In this document: piece after piece, positions 14,083 to 23,814 of the stretch
How the letters are laid out: the number at the start of each line of letters is the position of its first letter
Numbering within the stretch: the stretch's first letter is position 1
Assembly (NCBI RefSeq): GCF_000699445.3
Contig: NC_067198.1
Coordinates: forward strand, 30,507,536 to 30,571,535
Source of the DNA: Schistosoma haematobium
Lineage: Eukaryota > Platyhelminthes > Trematoda > Strigeidida > Schistosomatidae
Direction: 5' to 3'
DNA length: 64,000 bases
Made by a program: the position numbers and the translations under genes
The notes under the pieces: model-generated
The model's database searches: none
Told to the model about the DNA's origin: nothing
The model's input: only the letters and a program-made list of their open reading frames with translations

Positions 14083-17000
14083 TATTGTATAGTTTGAGAA
14101 TACAGACTGAAAAGAAAGACTTCTGATCACAGTACCAAAGAAAGGCGATCTCAGCAAGTGTGATAACTACAGGGGCATCACTCTTCTCTCAATACCGGGA
14201 AAAGTTTTCAACAGGGTATTGTTAGACAGAATGAAGGACTCCGTATACGCCGAACTTCGAAACCAACAGGCTGGATTCTGTAAGGATCGGTCGTGTACAG
14301 ACCAAATCGCAACTCTACGGATCATTGTAGAGCAATCAGTTGAATGGAATTCATCACTCTACATCAACTTCATTGACTACAAGAAAGCATTTGATAGTGT
14401 GGACAAAACAACACTATGTAAGCTTCTTCGAAACTACGGCGTGCCTCAGAAGATAGCCAATATCATACAGAACTCATATGATGGATTACACTGCAAAATT
14501 GTGCATGGAGGACAGTTGACAAAGTCGTTCGAAGTGAAGACCGGTGTTAGGCAAGGTTGCTTACTCTCACCCTTTCACTTTCTCCTGGTGATCGACTGGA
14601 TCATGAAGACGTCAACGTCTGAAGGGAAGCGCGGGATACAATAGACATCTAAGATGCAGTTGAATGATCTAGACTTCGCAGACGATCTGGCCCTTCTATC
14701 CCAAACGCAACAACAGATGCAGGAGAAGACGAACAGTGTGGCAGCAGCCTCAGCTGCAATAGGTCTCAATATACACAAAGGGAAAAGCAGGATTTTCCGA
14801 TACAACACAGCATGCACCAATCCAATCACATTTGACAGAGAAGATTTGGACAATGTAAAAACCTTTACATATCTGGGCAGCATCATTGATGTACAGGGTG
14901 GATCCGATGCAGGGGTGAAGGCGCGGATCGGTAAAGCAAGAGCAGCATATTTACAGCTGAAGAACATCTGGAACTCAAAGCAACTGTCAACCAACACGAA
15001 GGTCAGGATTTTCAATACAAATGTCAAGACAGTTCTACCGTATGGGGCGGAAACCTGGAGAACTACGAAAGCCATCATCCATAAGGTACATGTGTTTATT
15101 AACAGTTGTCTACGCAAAATACTTCGGATCCGTTGGCCGGACACTATTAGCAACAACCTACTGTGGGAGAGAACAAACCAGATCTCAGCGGAGGACACAA
15201 TCAGGAAGAAGCGCTGGAAGTGGATAGGACACACATTGAGGAAAGCGCCGAACTGCGTCACAAGGCAAGCCCCCACGTGGAATCCTGAAGGCTAAAGGAA
15301 AAGAGTAAGACCAAAGAACATATTACGTCGAGAAATGGAGACAGACATGAGAAGAACGAACAACAGTTGGATCAAACTAGAAAGGAAGGCCAATGACAGA
15401 GTGGGATAGAGAATGCTGGTCGGCGGCCTATGCTCCATTGGGAGTAACAAGCATAAGTAATAGTTTGAAAATGAATTGATTGAATTAATTGTTATACTAC
15501 CAAATGATTTTCTTTTTCTGTAATATGAAATTTGCGATCTAGGTCGTCCTCGTGTAGTTAAACGAACCTTAAAATACTTTATGGGTATTCTTAATCGAGC
15601 ATGGATTGTAAATACTGACTGGGTTCGTGAATGCGTGACATCCAAAAGACTTCTGGATGAGGTAATTTTGGTTGTACTCTTATGGTTTTTGAAAGTCCCT
15701 ATTAGTTCTTCGCCTCACTCAATCATTTCTACACAGTTTCATAGAACACTTAATAATGTATTGATGTAGAGGTTTTGTGGCGATTGATTTAATTTCTAGT
15801 TGGTCAGTTTGTAAGGAATGCCACCTCATTAGTTTATTGAATAAATCAGGTAAAAGTCGCTTAGTGTTAGAGTAGATGGTCTGCTTCTCTGTTTTGTAAG
15901 TTCTGTAGACAGATAATACTGATGGACCATGTGTTGTTAAATTCGATATTTTTGAAAACTTACGCGTAGCTTAACGTATCTCTATGATAAATTGAATCTA
16001 TGAGTGAATTTTTCGTAAAGCAGTAGTCGTATATAACTGTCTCTTAAATATGGTATACTTCAGAGTTAACTGAAAAAACCAGGATCCACTTTTAAGTACT
16101 CTTAGGTACTGATGATCAGATGTTCTTGATTCGATTCATAAAATTTTAAATTAAGTTTGCCTACTGACACTGCTTGATGAATGTGAACCATTCTGTGATA
16201 ATTGAAATAATCAAAAACACGGAATTCAGGGAAGAGATTTGTTCTCAATGAAATTACTATCATTCGGTATGCATATATACATGGATCGACAACAAATTCA
16301 TTAAAAACAGATCCTCTCGTTAAATTTCATGTTTTTTTTATGTCAAAATACAAATTATAAGTGACTAAGATAATATATTTACGTTTTCTTTTTTACCACA
16401 ATCATTTACTTTTACCAATCTTCAACCATATTTAGATTTAAGTGTGAACTGCTGCTCAGTATACTCGTCCCTTAATTAATAGATGGATATCTCGCCTTCG
16501 CCATAGGTGACGTAAGTTGGTAAAAGTCAAACGAGTTTTTTGAATCCGTGCAGAGATTTCACCAGACACCAACCCATTTGGTCTGATCAGACTTCCAAGA
16601 TAAGTGAAGTTGTCGACGCGCTCGACTATCTCACTCCCTATCCTTAGTTCAGGTGTTGACGCAGGCCAGTCATGGAGCAGCAATTCGCATTTAGAGGGAG
16701 AGTAGCGCATCCCAAACATGCTGGCATTGTTGCTCAGTGCTACCAAAAGACTCCGTATTTTATCAGCATTTTCACCAAACAGGACTATGTCATCTGCGTA
16801 TTCTAAGTCGATAAGCGGACCTCCTGGTATGAGATCAATACCCGAGAATTAAACCGACGAGAATCTTATTACCATCAATAGATCTATGATGAAGTTGAAC
16901 AAAAATGGAGAAAGTGGACAGCCCTGACGGACACCACTTGAGGTTGCGAAAGCAGATGACAGTTCGCCATAAGCTCTGACTCGACTAGTAGTGTTCGAGT

Positions 17001-20000
17001 AAAGAGCCTTTACAAGGTTTATGTACTTCTGAGGTACTCCTTTCAATGACAGACACTGCCACAGAATCTCGCGATCTATGTAGTCAAATACAGCTTTTAA
17101 GTCAAGAAAGACCACCTTTGTCGAACGCCGATAAGCATGCCTGTGTTCTAGGACCTGAAGAATAGTGAATATGTGGTCGACGCAGCCACGACCAGGTCTA
17201 AAGCCAGCGTGATTTTCTCGTGTTTGCAGTTCACGAGTCTTAGGCCTCCTCGATAATTATTGAGGTCAGTATTTTAGATGCTATATTAGTCAAACTAATC
17301 CCTCTATGGTTATCATGGGATGATTTCGACCCCTTCTTAGCAGCTGAAGATCAGCTAAACTGTTCTCTAAAGTGTTCCATCCATCGTTCTAATAATTTAG
17401 ACTTTGAGTAGATAAGAGTGTCGTCTTTTTCCGATATCGTCTCACTTACACTTGACTTTTTAGTTCCAATTCCTTTTATTAGTCTGAAGAGCTGTCTTGT
17501 GTTACCTACAGCCTCCGCCTTTTCCATCTCTTTTGCTTTCGATGCCCACCACTGCTCACGGTCGTTCCTTAGACTTTTGGTTAACCCAGATCTAATTTGT
17601 TTACGCTCTTCATCGTGTTCAGAGCTTGATGCGATGAGTTTACAAGAATCCATCAGTGCAATAAACTTAGAAGAAATCGATTGGTTTTTTGTAACCCTTT
17701 GGTTTAAATCATCAATAGATGTAGCTGCTGTTTACACAGCTGTTGGTATATCTTTCCAAGCAACATCTGGGTGGCCTCGTTTTCAGAAATGATTTGGAAT
17801 TTACCTTTGGCCTTCTCTTCTTAATGTGACTTTTCTAGGTCCAGTGGGGCGTAAGCAAATGTGTGCTCGTATTAGAACACGATCAGATTCTAAACATGTA
17901 TTTCAGAACGAGCGACAATCTTCTATCAAACCTCTCCAACGATGACTTATGGCAATATGGTTTATTTGAGTCCATCGATGGTTTGATACGGCTGTTCGCC
18001 ATGTTAGGCGATGTCTCTCATTATGCTTAAAATCAGTGCTTATTGAAAATAATCGATTGTCTGAGCACAGTTGCAGCAGATCACCATTATCTGTTCGCTG
18101 AACCGGAATACTAAAAGGCCCACCTAAATGTCTTTCTGTTTGATTTAAGCTATCCACTTGGGCATTAAAGTCATCTGCTACGAGTACTGTCTGAGCGTTT
18201 AGCTTTATGAAGATGTTCAGAGAGGTTTCTGTAAAAGTCATCTTTCACTTCATCCGGGCTGCAGTCAGTAGTAGCGTAAGTAGAAATAACGAAAAGGCAA
18301 CGATGTGTGTCCCTATACTTCCGAGTTCTTACGGAGCCGTTTAGCCGAACATCCCATAGACGACTGTTAACAGGGATCCGTCCCAATAGTGCTTGTTCTG
18401 CCCTCTTATTTAGTGCTATGCCTACACCTGCCAGTCCACGAGAACTAGTAACCTGGTCTCCAGATACACGGAGGGTGTATCTTGTCGGCTCTCTCTTTTT
18501 GCGAGGTGAAGTCAGGTGAATGAGCACACTAGGATCCTGTATACGTGTTTCGGAGACACAGCATACATCAATGGTACAAGATTCTAGAGTCTTAGCCAAG
18601 GAGTCCTGCTGGCCCATTTGACGTAGGGCACATACGTTGAACGCTCCAATGTGTAGTTTTAAGCGAGTTTTCAGTTGACCTGGGACAGTGTTTCGCGCAC
18701 TAGAATCGTTGGCAATGGTAGCACTCTAGGAGTAAGTTTAGAGTTGGTAGTTGATGCAGGAGGAATAATAGGAATTGAAAAGGGAGTTCGATTATGAATA
18801 CGGTGGTTTCGAGTGCAATTCTAGATTTTCTAACTACTTTTATTATTTAAACAGCTTATTATTAATGTCCATATTTTCTGTTTTATTAATAATAGTCGCC
18901 ATATGAGATTGAAGGAGATACAGTTTGTGGCGATTGTCATGAGGGTCCTAGACGTGGTAGACTTGGTGTACCAGCCATTCCTCAATCTCTTGACAGGTTA
19001 CCTTTCGGAAATCCCTCTAGCCGATTGAATGAAGCTGAATCCAGTGATCGCCGTCCATTTTCTGAACTGTGGCTCTGTGCATATCGTAATTTGGGAGCTC
19101 TACAAGTGGCTGATTTTTGTCAGTTGGCATTAGATGGAGGTGCTACACGAGTTTTCGAAAAACCTTCGGAATTAATGGATGCAACCAATAAATTGACTGA
19201 ATCGCTGGAAATTACAGGGACAGATGTTCGGAAACCGCGTGCTGTAATTCTTACAGACAAAGATTCTTCTGAATTCAATCTTCAAGAGTGTCAGGGTACG
19301 TTTTTAAGAGTACTAATCTGACTATTAGCGAATGTTTGGAGAGGAGTTTTGTACATTGGGAAACTATAGCATATATTTTGCCACGACTGTTGTAATAACT
19401 GTGTACCTATGAATCTTTCATATATCAATAATTAGCTGTAGAGACTTAGTAGTATCTCTTTTTTACAAAAGAATTATAGTCAATTTACTGCATTATCTAA
19501 CTAGAGTCATCACATCAAATACTTTATTACCGTAATGGGTACTTTCTTGACGAGTTAGTTCTTAAAGATTGAATCGGTGAGCATATGTTGAACATTGCAT
19601 GCTTTACTCGTGATCTTTGAAAAACTTTATTTTCCATATCCTTGTACTGTGGATGAGGTATAGTATCTAATAAAAATAAGTCTGGATCTGTTAAAATCCG
19701 ATACTGGTGCTTAATTGGGAAAATTTATGTATTCGATTCTTGAAAAGGTACTTTTGATTGAAGCTACCTGTTTTCATCAGATTAATTTAAGGCTGTTAAT
19801 GTACATTTTGTTCAAGAAATCCATGGAGGAAAAGCTTTGGCTATTGTTTTCTAATAGAACAGATGAATATAATCCTACTGTTCCCATCAAAAGTAATTGA
19901 CTATTAACATTAATACCAAGGGACTTATAGAAATTGATTATTGAACATATTGAATAACATAAGCGTTAAGAGCCCATTCACTTTCCATTTCTAATGACAC

Positions 20001-20388
20001 GAGGTCAATATATCTAATTGTTATCCGACGAAATGGTTATCCAGTACTTCGAATTTTTTAGCGGTTGTTTAACTTAGATATTGGTCTGTGATATAAATAA
20101 AACGAGACAATTTCCACAATCCTATACGAATAGTGTAAAATAGTTTCATCAATTACTTTTAAATATTTAATTACGATGTTTTTTGTCACTTTTGTAAGTC
20201 ACATTTTACTGACCAATACGTTTGTCCTTGTTAACATTTCAGAGCTCTATCGAGTATACGGTGTGCCTGTTATAAGTATTGAATGGATGCTGAACTGTAT
20301 TTCATTATATCGTCGTTTACCAATTAATCAAGCTTATCGTATATGTCCAACTCCTCAACCTGTTTCTGTATCTATTTCCAAATCTTAA
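5301..20388 (+). CDS. BRCA1: BRCA1 homologue (RING + tandem BRCT), 12 exons
   Basis: Proposed exons: 5301-5374, 5411-5539, 5571-5659, 5695-5747, 5788-7719, 8667-8945, 9942-10250, 11519-11926, 13135-13231, 15543-15661, 18896-19295, 20243-20388. All introns are GT-AG, all phases agree, and the total is 1344 codons plus TAA. The start ATG at 5301 puts the first RING cysteine pair at residues 22/25, against 24/27 in human BRCA1. The family is a nuclear E3 ubiquitin ligase that pairs with BARD1 and acts in homologous-recombination repair and checkpoint signalling through phosphopeptide binding by its BRCTs. Human BRCA1 is 1863 residues; the loss is in the poorly conserved middle. The last exon falls in a fully expected BRCT position. 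Least certain are the donor at 5660 and the 53-nt exon 4. Downstream of the stop no AATAAA is obvious within 150 bp. Confidence 0.93.
5788..7719 (+). CDS. BRCA1: BRCA1 exon 5: large Ser/Arg-rich central exon
   Basis: A 1932-nt exon in phase 0 at both ends encodes residues 116-759. It starts GTG (Val) straight after an acceptor, so it is not a translation start. This matches the single giant central exon of vertebrate BRCA1. The sequence is low in secondary structure and rich in Ser and Arg, with basic clusters that could serve as nuclear localisation signals (RKASKRIKR near residue 262; [10 protein letters not shown] near 395). Many SQ/TQ pairs are potential ATM/ATR-type sites. A small cysteine group (C649, C653, C658, C661) near the end resembles a zinc-binding knuckle and is not a known BRCA1 feature. 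The frame would run on to a TGA at 7741, but the GTTAGT donor at 7720 joins perfectly in phase to 8667. Confidence 0.88.
7720..8666 (+). other. BRCA1 intron 5
   Basis: Unique-looking intron sequence bounded by GTTAGT and TTTTTGTAG. No repeat or RNA element seen. Confidence 0.7.
8667..11926 (+). CDS. BRCA1: BRCA1 exons 6-8: linker with coiled coil
   Basis: Exons 8667-8945, 9942-10250 and 11519-11926 are all phase 0. Exon 6 (residues 760-852) is Ser/Asn-rich and disordered-looking. Exon 7 opens with a charged heptad-like helix, [20 protein letters not shown] (about residues 854-873), which continues for another ten residues. Its position between the disordered middle and the BRCTs matches the BRCA1 coiled coil that binds PALB2 in vertebrates; a PALB2 partner in flatworms is not shown here. 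Exon 8 ends with the first strand of BRCT1, including T1082-G1083, which stand where human S1655-G1656 contact the phosphoserine. Confidence 0.85.
10480..10548 (+). repeat. tRNA-like promoter remnant in BRCA1 intron 7
   Basis: A box A-like stretch (TGGCTTAGTGAT) is followed about 40 nt later by a box B-like stretch (CGTTCAAATCC), the layout of a tRNA-derived Pol III promoter. Acceptor-stem pairing is poor, so it is not a tRNA gene. It is most likely a decayed tRNA-derived retroposon related to the hammerhead elements elsewhere in the window. No hammerhead core follows it. The remainder of intron 7 (10251-11518) shows nothing else. Confidence 0.4.
11927..13134 (+). other. BRCA1 intron 8
   Basis: AT-rich intron between the GTACGT donor and the TTTATATTTAG acceptor. 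No repeat or coding feature recognised. Confidence 0.7.
13135..20388 (+). CDS. BRCA1: BRCA1 exons 9-12: tandem BRCT domains
   Basis: Exons 13135-13231, 15543-15661, 18896-19295 and 20243-20388 encode residues 1092-1344. BRCT1 contains [10 protein letters not shown] (human ETTHVVMK) and [10 protein letters not shown] followed by AWIVNTDWV (human ERTLKYFLGI, KWVVSYFWV). K1134 stands for human K1702, so the phosphopeptide pocket triad is T1082, G1083, K1134. BRCT2 has [14 protein letters not shown], a long insertion region, and [14 protein letters not shown] with W1311 for human W1837. Spacing of the two repeats is normal. Introns between these exons hold an RTE copy (14.1-15.5 kb) and a second non-LTR element (16.4-18.8 kb), neither of which breaks an exon. 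Confidence 0.93.
14033..14082. repeat. (TA)n microsatellite
   Basis: About 50 bp of AT dinucleotides in BRCA1 intron 9, immediately upstream of the truncated RTE-like copy. Confidence 0.95.
14095..15462 (+). mobile_element. RTE-like retrotransposon copy 1, 5'-truncated
   Basis: Encodes the C-terminal two thirds of a reverse transcriptase: [29 protein letters not shown] and the catalytic FADD box (about 14672), then the conserved C-terminal part with WNSKQLS and KWIGHTLRK. The frame is broken by TAG at 14642-14644, where related copies have Trp, and again by TAA near 15294. It ends in GTAACAAGCATAAGTAA, a decayed version of the (GTAA)n tail seen in other copies. It lies in BRCA1 intron 9 in the sense of the gene. 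This is the most diverged of the four family members here and keeps Trp codons that the other three have lost. Non-functional. Confidence 0.9.
16262..16335 (+). repeat. Short dispersed repeat, also at 37.2 kb
   Basis: A stretch with CAACAAATTCATTAAAAACA followed by GATCC and TTAAATTTCATG closely resembles 37217-37275. Both sit just after a short TA-rich run. Family unknown. Confidence 0.45.
16445..18835 (-). mobile_element. APE-type non-LTR retrotransposon, degenerate
   Basis: Reading down the minus strand: an endonuclease domain beginning near 18655 ([35 protein letters not shown]), a linker ([17 protein letters not shown] near 17560), then reverse transcriptase with [35 protein letters not shown] and the catalytic YADD box (16790-16801), then [12 protein letters not shown]. 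The parts lie in different frames (breaks near 18200, 17850, 17300 and 16850), and the 3' end is missing after KGRVY at about 16450. It is distinct in sequence from the RTE-like family at 14.1 kb. The clade (RTE or CR1-like) cannot be settled by eye. It sits antisense in BRCA1 intron 10. Confidence 0.85.
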
Positions 20389-20772
20389 TTACTGTGTGTG
20401 TGTATGTGTGTACACATAAAATAATTTACCATCTTTATATTATTATCATTTTCTTCTAATTTTGTTTCTACCTTCCAATATATTTAACATAGTCAGTCAT
20501 CTTTTGTGTAATATTTAATCTGTTCCCTGTTTTTCCAATTGTTTTACTCACTCTAAGTATTTGAAATGATTAAAACCAATACATTATTTAATGAGCTCTG
20601 TCAATTCATAACTTTTGGATTATCCGCAAAAATATTAATGAAAATTTTCTTCATCTCTTGCTTATATTTGATTTTACAACTATTAGTTTTCAATGTTGGA
20701 CACTTTGAAAAAGCTCTTGTTGAAAATGTTATTTATATTTATCGGGAAGAAGATATATTTGTAAATTTGTTG

Positions 20773-20773
<1 letters not shown>

Positions 20774-20843
<70 letters not shown>
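20774..20843. repeat. (TA)n microsatellite
   Basis: About 70 bp of uninterrupted TA repeats, 390 bp past the BRCA1 stop codon. Confidence 0.95.
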
Positions 20844-20846
<3 letters not shown>

Positions 20847-22149
20847 TTTTGTTAATCAGTTATTTTTAGTGTCTACCTATTTCGGGGTTCTGTAAGTTGC
20901 TACTTATTCAATATTCACGGGGTGTGTGACTTAAGATGTACATTATCTTAAGTAAACAGGATGTGCGTGTAATGCTTATTTATATATCTAGGGTCAGATA
21001 CAATGGTAGTTTCAAAGAGCAAAGTAGTTTGTACAGTAGTAGTAAATCCGTACCAGCTGATTTATCTAAGGTGTTTGTCATACGTCCTTTAATTCTACGT
21101 ACCGTTCAATAATTGGTTATTTGTAATTAGGAAACGGATGTAAGCACTCTCCATCCTGGTGATAGTGACATGCCACGAGTTTTCATTTGGTGATATATGG
21201 ATCTTTTGTGTGGTACCGTGAATATAGTTGACATTGGTAAGTTTCAAAGTGATGTAATACACTTAAAGAACCAAGTCAGTAAACCGAACATACTTGTCAT
21301 ATGTATTCACTCGTTTATATGATATTCTATTCATTATCGATCATCGAATATTTTTACCCGTTTTCAATTTTATTTTGCTGTTCCCCCAGAGGTTAATGTT
21401 CACAATTGGTCAGTAAATCACTAATATCTACAAAGAATAAATATATATTAGTATCATACTGTCCTCGAATTCTGTCTTCATTTGTTTGGATGGTGTAAGA
21501 TTTTATTTGTCGTTAATACACAGGTTCAAAGATTGGTTTATTAATCAAAATTGTAGATCAACACTCCACCTGGTCTTTCACTGTTATCTAAAACACACGA
21601 CTTACTTCCCAATATTTTATTAGAAATTTAACGGGAAATTATCTATCGTGACATTTCAGTATAAGTTGATGTTTTTTTTTTGAAATTTTTTAAAGTATAA
21701 AAAATGTTGATTGGCTTTTAAGTAAGTGATTTCCATCTAAACTATTTTTGGAATGGTTGGTTCCATCTATACTTCTCATCGTACACAACATTTTGGATTA
21801 GTTTGTCTTGGAGTATCACTTGATAATTTCAGTTGTGGACATCGCAAATTATAATCTTCTTGAGCGCATAGTAATCTGTAAGGATGTATACATCAATGTT
21901 AAAGTATTTTCTAAAAACTGCTCAGCTAAACATTTAACACAAAAAAAGTTTCATAGTTTTAGTTATTCTGAGGCAAATTATCAAGTTATTGTGGAATTAG
22001 TCCATTCATAACGTATAACATTATGCTTGATTGTATTTTCTGTTTGGAAGTAAATCTTTTCAGCTGGTTTCTACACTTAACACAGTAATCCTAAATGACG
22101 ATTCATTCTTCCACTTTGAGCTACATAATGTCAAACGGTGAATTCATTT

Positions 22150-22265
22150 AGTCACTGAAGACTGGAGAATACCGGACAGATATTTCGTCCTAGTATAGAA
22201 CTCCATAGCATTGCGCACTCAAAACTCCACCAGGATCTCTACGTATCAGCGAAAGCCTAACTAAT
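22150..22265 (-). repeat. Decayed hammerhead retroposon fragment
   Basis: On the minus strand the segment keeps the order of the hammerhead region of the element at 24 kb, including CATACTAGGACGAAA-like sequence (TATACTAGGACGAAAT) after a damaged CTGAGGA core (CTATGGA). The stem III and cleavage site are lost. It is an old fragment without a recognisable tRNA-like part. Confidence 0.5.
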
Positions 22266-23091
22266 TTGTGGCGAATAAACATACGGGTTGAATCTGTCTC
22301 TGCAATACCCCTTCAGCTATTGTCAGAAACTTAAAGATGCCTATTTAAGGTGAATTTCTAGATAAAATATATGCATCAATAGTGTGTTCGGAATATGTAA
22401 TATCAAGTGAGAGATATCTTGAATACCCTGGACAAGTAAATTACACTTTTAAAAAGGATTCTGTAGAGGGTTTCACTTTACCATTCAAAACTGAGTTCGA
22501 TCACAATGTTTGTTAGTCTTATCGTCAGTGTGCTTTTAAATAGTTAGTTTCATCTACTATACTAACGAATAAAATCGACAGATATAATCATAAAAACGCT
22601 ACAGTTGGAGGGATTCGAAAACAGTCTTCGAATGAGGAATCGTCTTCGTCTGTAGTCATTTTGATCGCCTCTTGTGGACCTGATCATATAAATTGCCAAA
22701 ATGCATAAGTGAACTATGTTCATTAAGGTATCAACTGTTTATTTTAGTGAATTTCACCCAGCGAAATACCTTGGATTAAATAAGACGTGATTCAGGAATG
22801 TGCATTCACTTAGGTAGCTGTTAATTAGTTGCCCTCATATGCGTCAAAGATGTATCCCAGGAAATGTCACTCAATAAGTCTAATAGTTGAAACTCTCACT
22901 TTAACCGAGTGATTTGAAAAGAACGGTATACCATTAATTGAAATAACGGTAACAACAGCTGGAAACTGCTTGTCAACGAGAAATAACAACTAAAACTAAA
23001 CATTTCATTGATTAAAGTACAGAATATTCATAATTTCTAATTCACATAATATTTCTGATTAATAAACTTGACTAAGACAATAACAACGAAT

Positions 23092-23767
23092 GTAGCAGAA
23101 TAAAGTAAATTCGTTTATTCTGTGGATTCTAGTCAGCTGTCTACAACCTGAAAACAATAGTAATAATTATCTATTATAACCCATGTACATACTTGGTATC
23201 ACATTAATGAGAATTCATAAGTTGACGACAATAAGTATGGAAGAATTATGGAGTAGTGAAGTGAACGAATATTTATGTTACTAACTGTAGAAATCCTTAA
23301 GGAGAAATTTTATTACTATATGGTGACACTTTTCTAGAGAATAAATAATAATGTCAAAGTTACATAATAATCATAGAATTTGACAGGATAACAGTAAGGT
23401 GAGTAAAGCTCAGGAAAATTCAAGATTGGAAATGAAATTTGTTGTTGTGACTATGATTTCAGGTACTGAGTAATTGAATAGTGAAAAAATAAAAGTAGCC
23501 AAGGAAACGAGAGATTTACAACTGCTTCTTTTTGAATACATAAATTCTTAAAATTTTTCTTATAGAATTTTCACAATTAGATATTCGTCTGCTTTACCGT
23601 TTTATGATTCTTCCATACTTATTGTCGTTATTTTACTAATGTTCAATAATATGATACAAAGTAAATATATTGTTTATAGATAATAATTATTGTTATTTTT
23701 AGGTTGTAAACAGTTGACAAGAATCCACGAAATAAATGAATTTACCTTATTCTGCTACATTCTTTGT
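23092..23767. mobile_element. MITE-like element with ~80-bp terminal inverted repeats
   Basis: The left end (GAATGTAGCAGAATAAAGTA, running on to about 23175) recurs inverted at 23680-23767. Internal sequence contains GACAATAAGTATGGAAGAAT and AAGTTACATAATAATCAT, both shared with the element at 37.7 kb in the opposite orientation. It contains no ORF of note, so it would be non-autonomous. Flanking target duplications are not clear. It ends only 48 nt from the last identified RASEF exon. Confidence 0.7.
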
Positions 23768-23814
23768 TCCTATTTTAGTCAAATTTTCAACATTTCTAAA
23801 ATATATTTCCTTAC

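Larger units (their letters stand above)
20389..23091. other. Convergent intergenic region, BRCA1 3' side
   Basis: No convincing exon. It holds a long (TA)n run at 20774-20843 and a decayed hammerhead element near 22.2 kb. The final C-terminal exon of the minus-strand RASEF-like gene would be expected here or within the MITE-like repeat; I searched for a short exon with terminal cysteines and could not identify one with confidence. Confidence 0.5.

Noticed and set aside
14575..15276. 233-codon minus-strand open frame
   Set aside because: Antisense shadow of the RTE-like reverse transcriptase on the plus strand.
22550..22690. Minus-strand frame rich in Arg as the missing RASEF C-terminal exon
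   Set aside because: An acceptor (GATCAG) in suitable phase exists, but the product has no double-Cys end and no similarity to a Rab tail.
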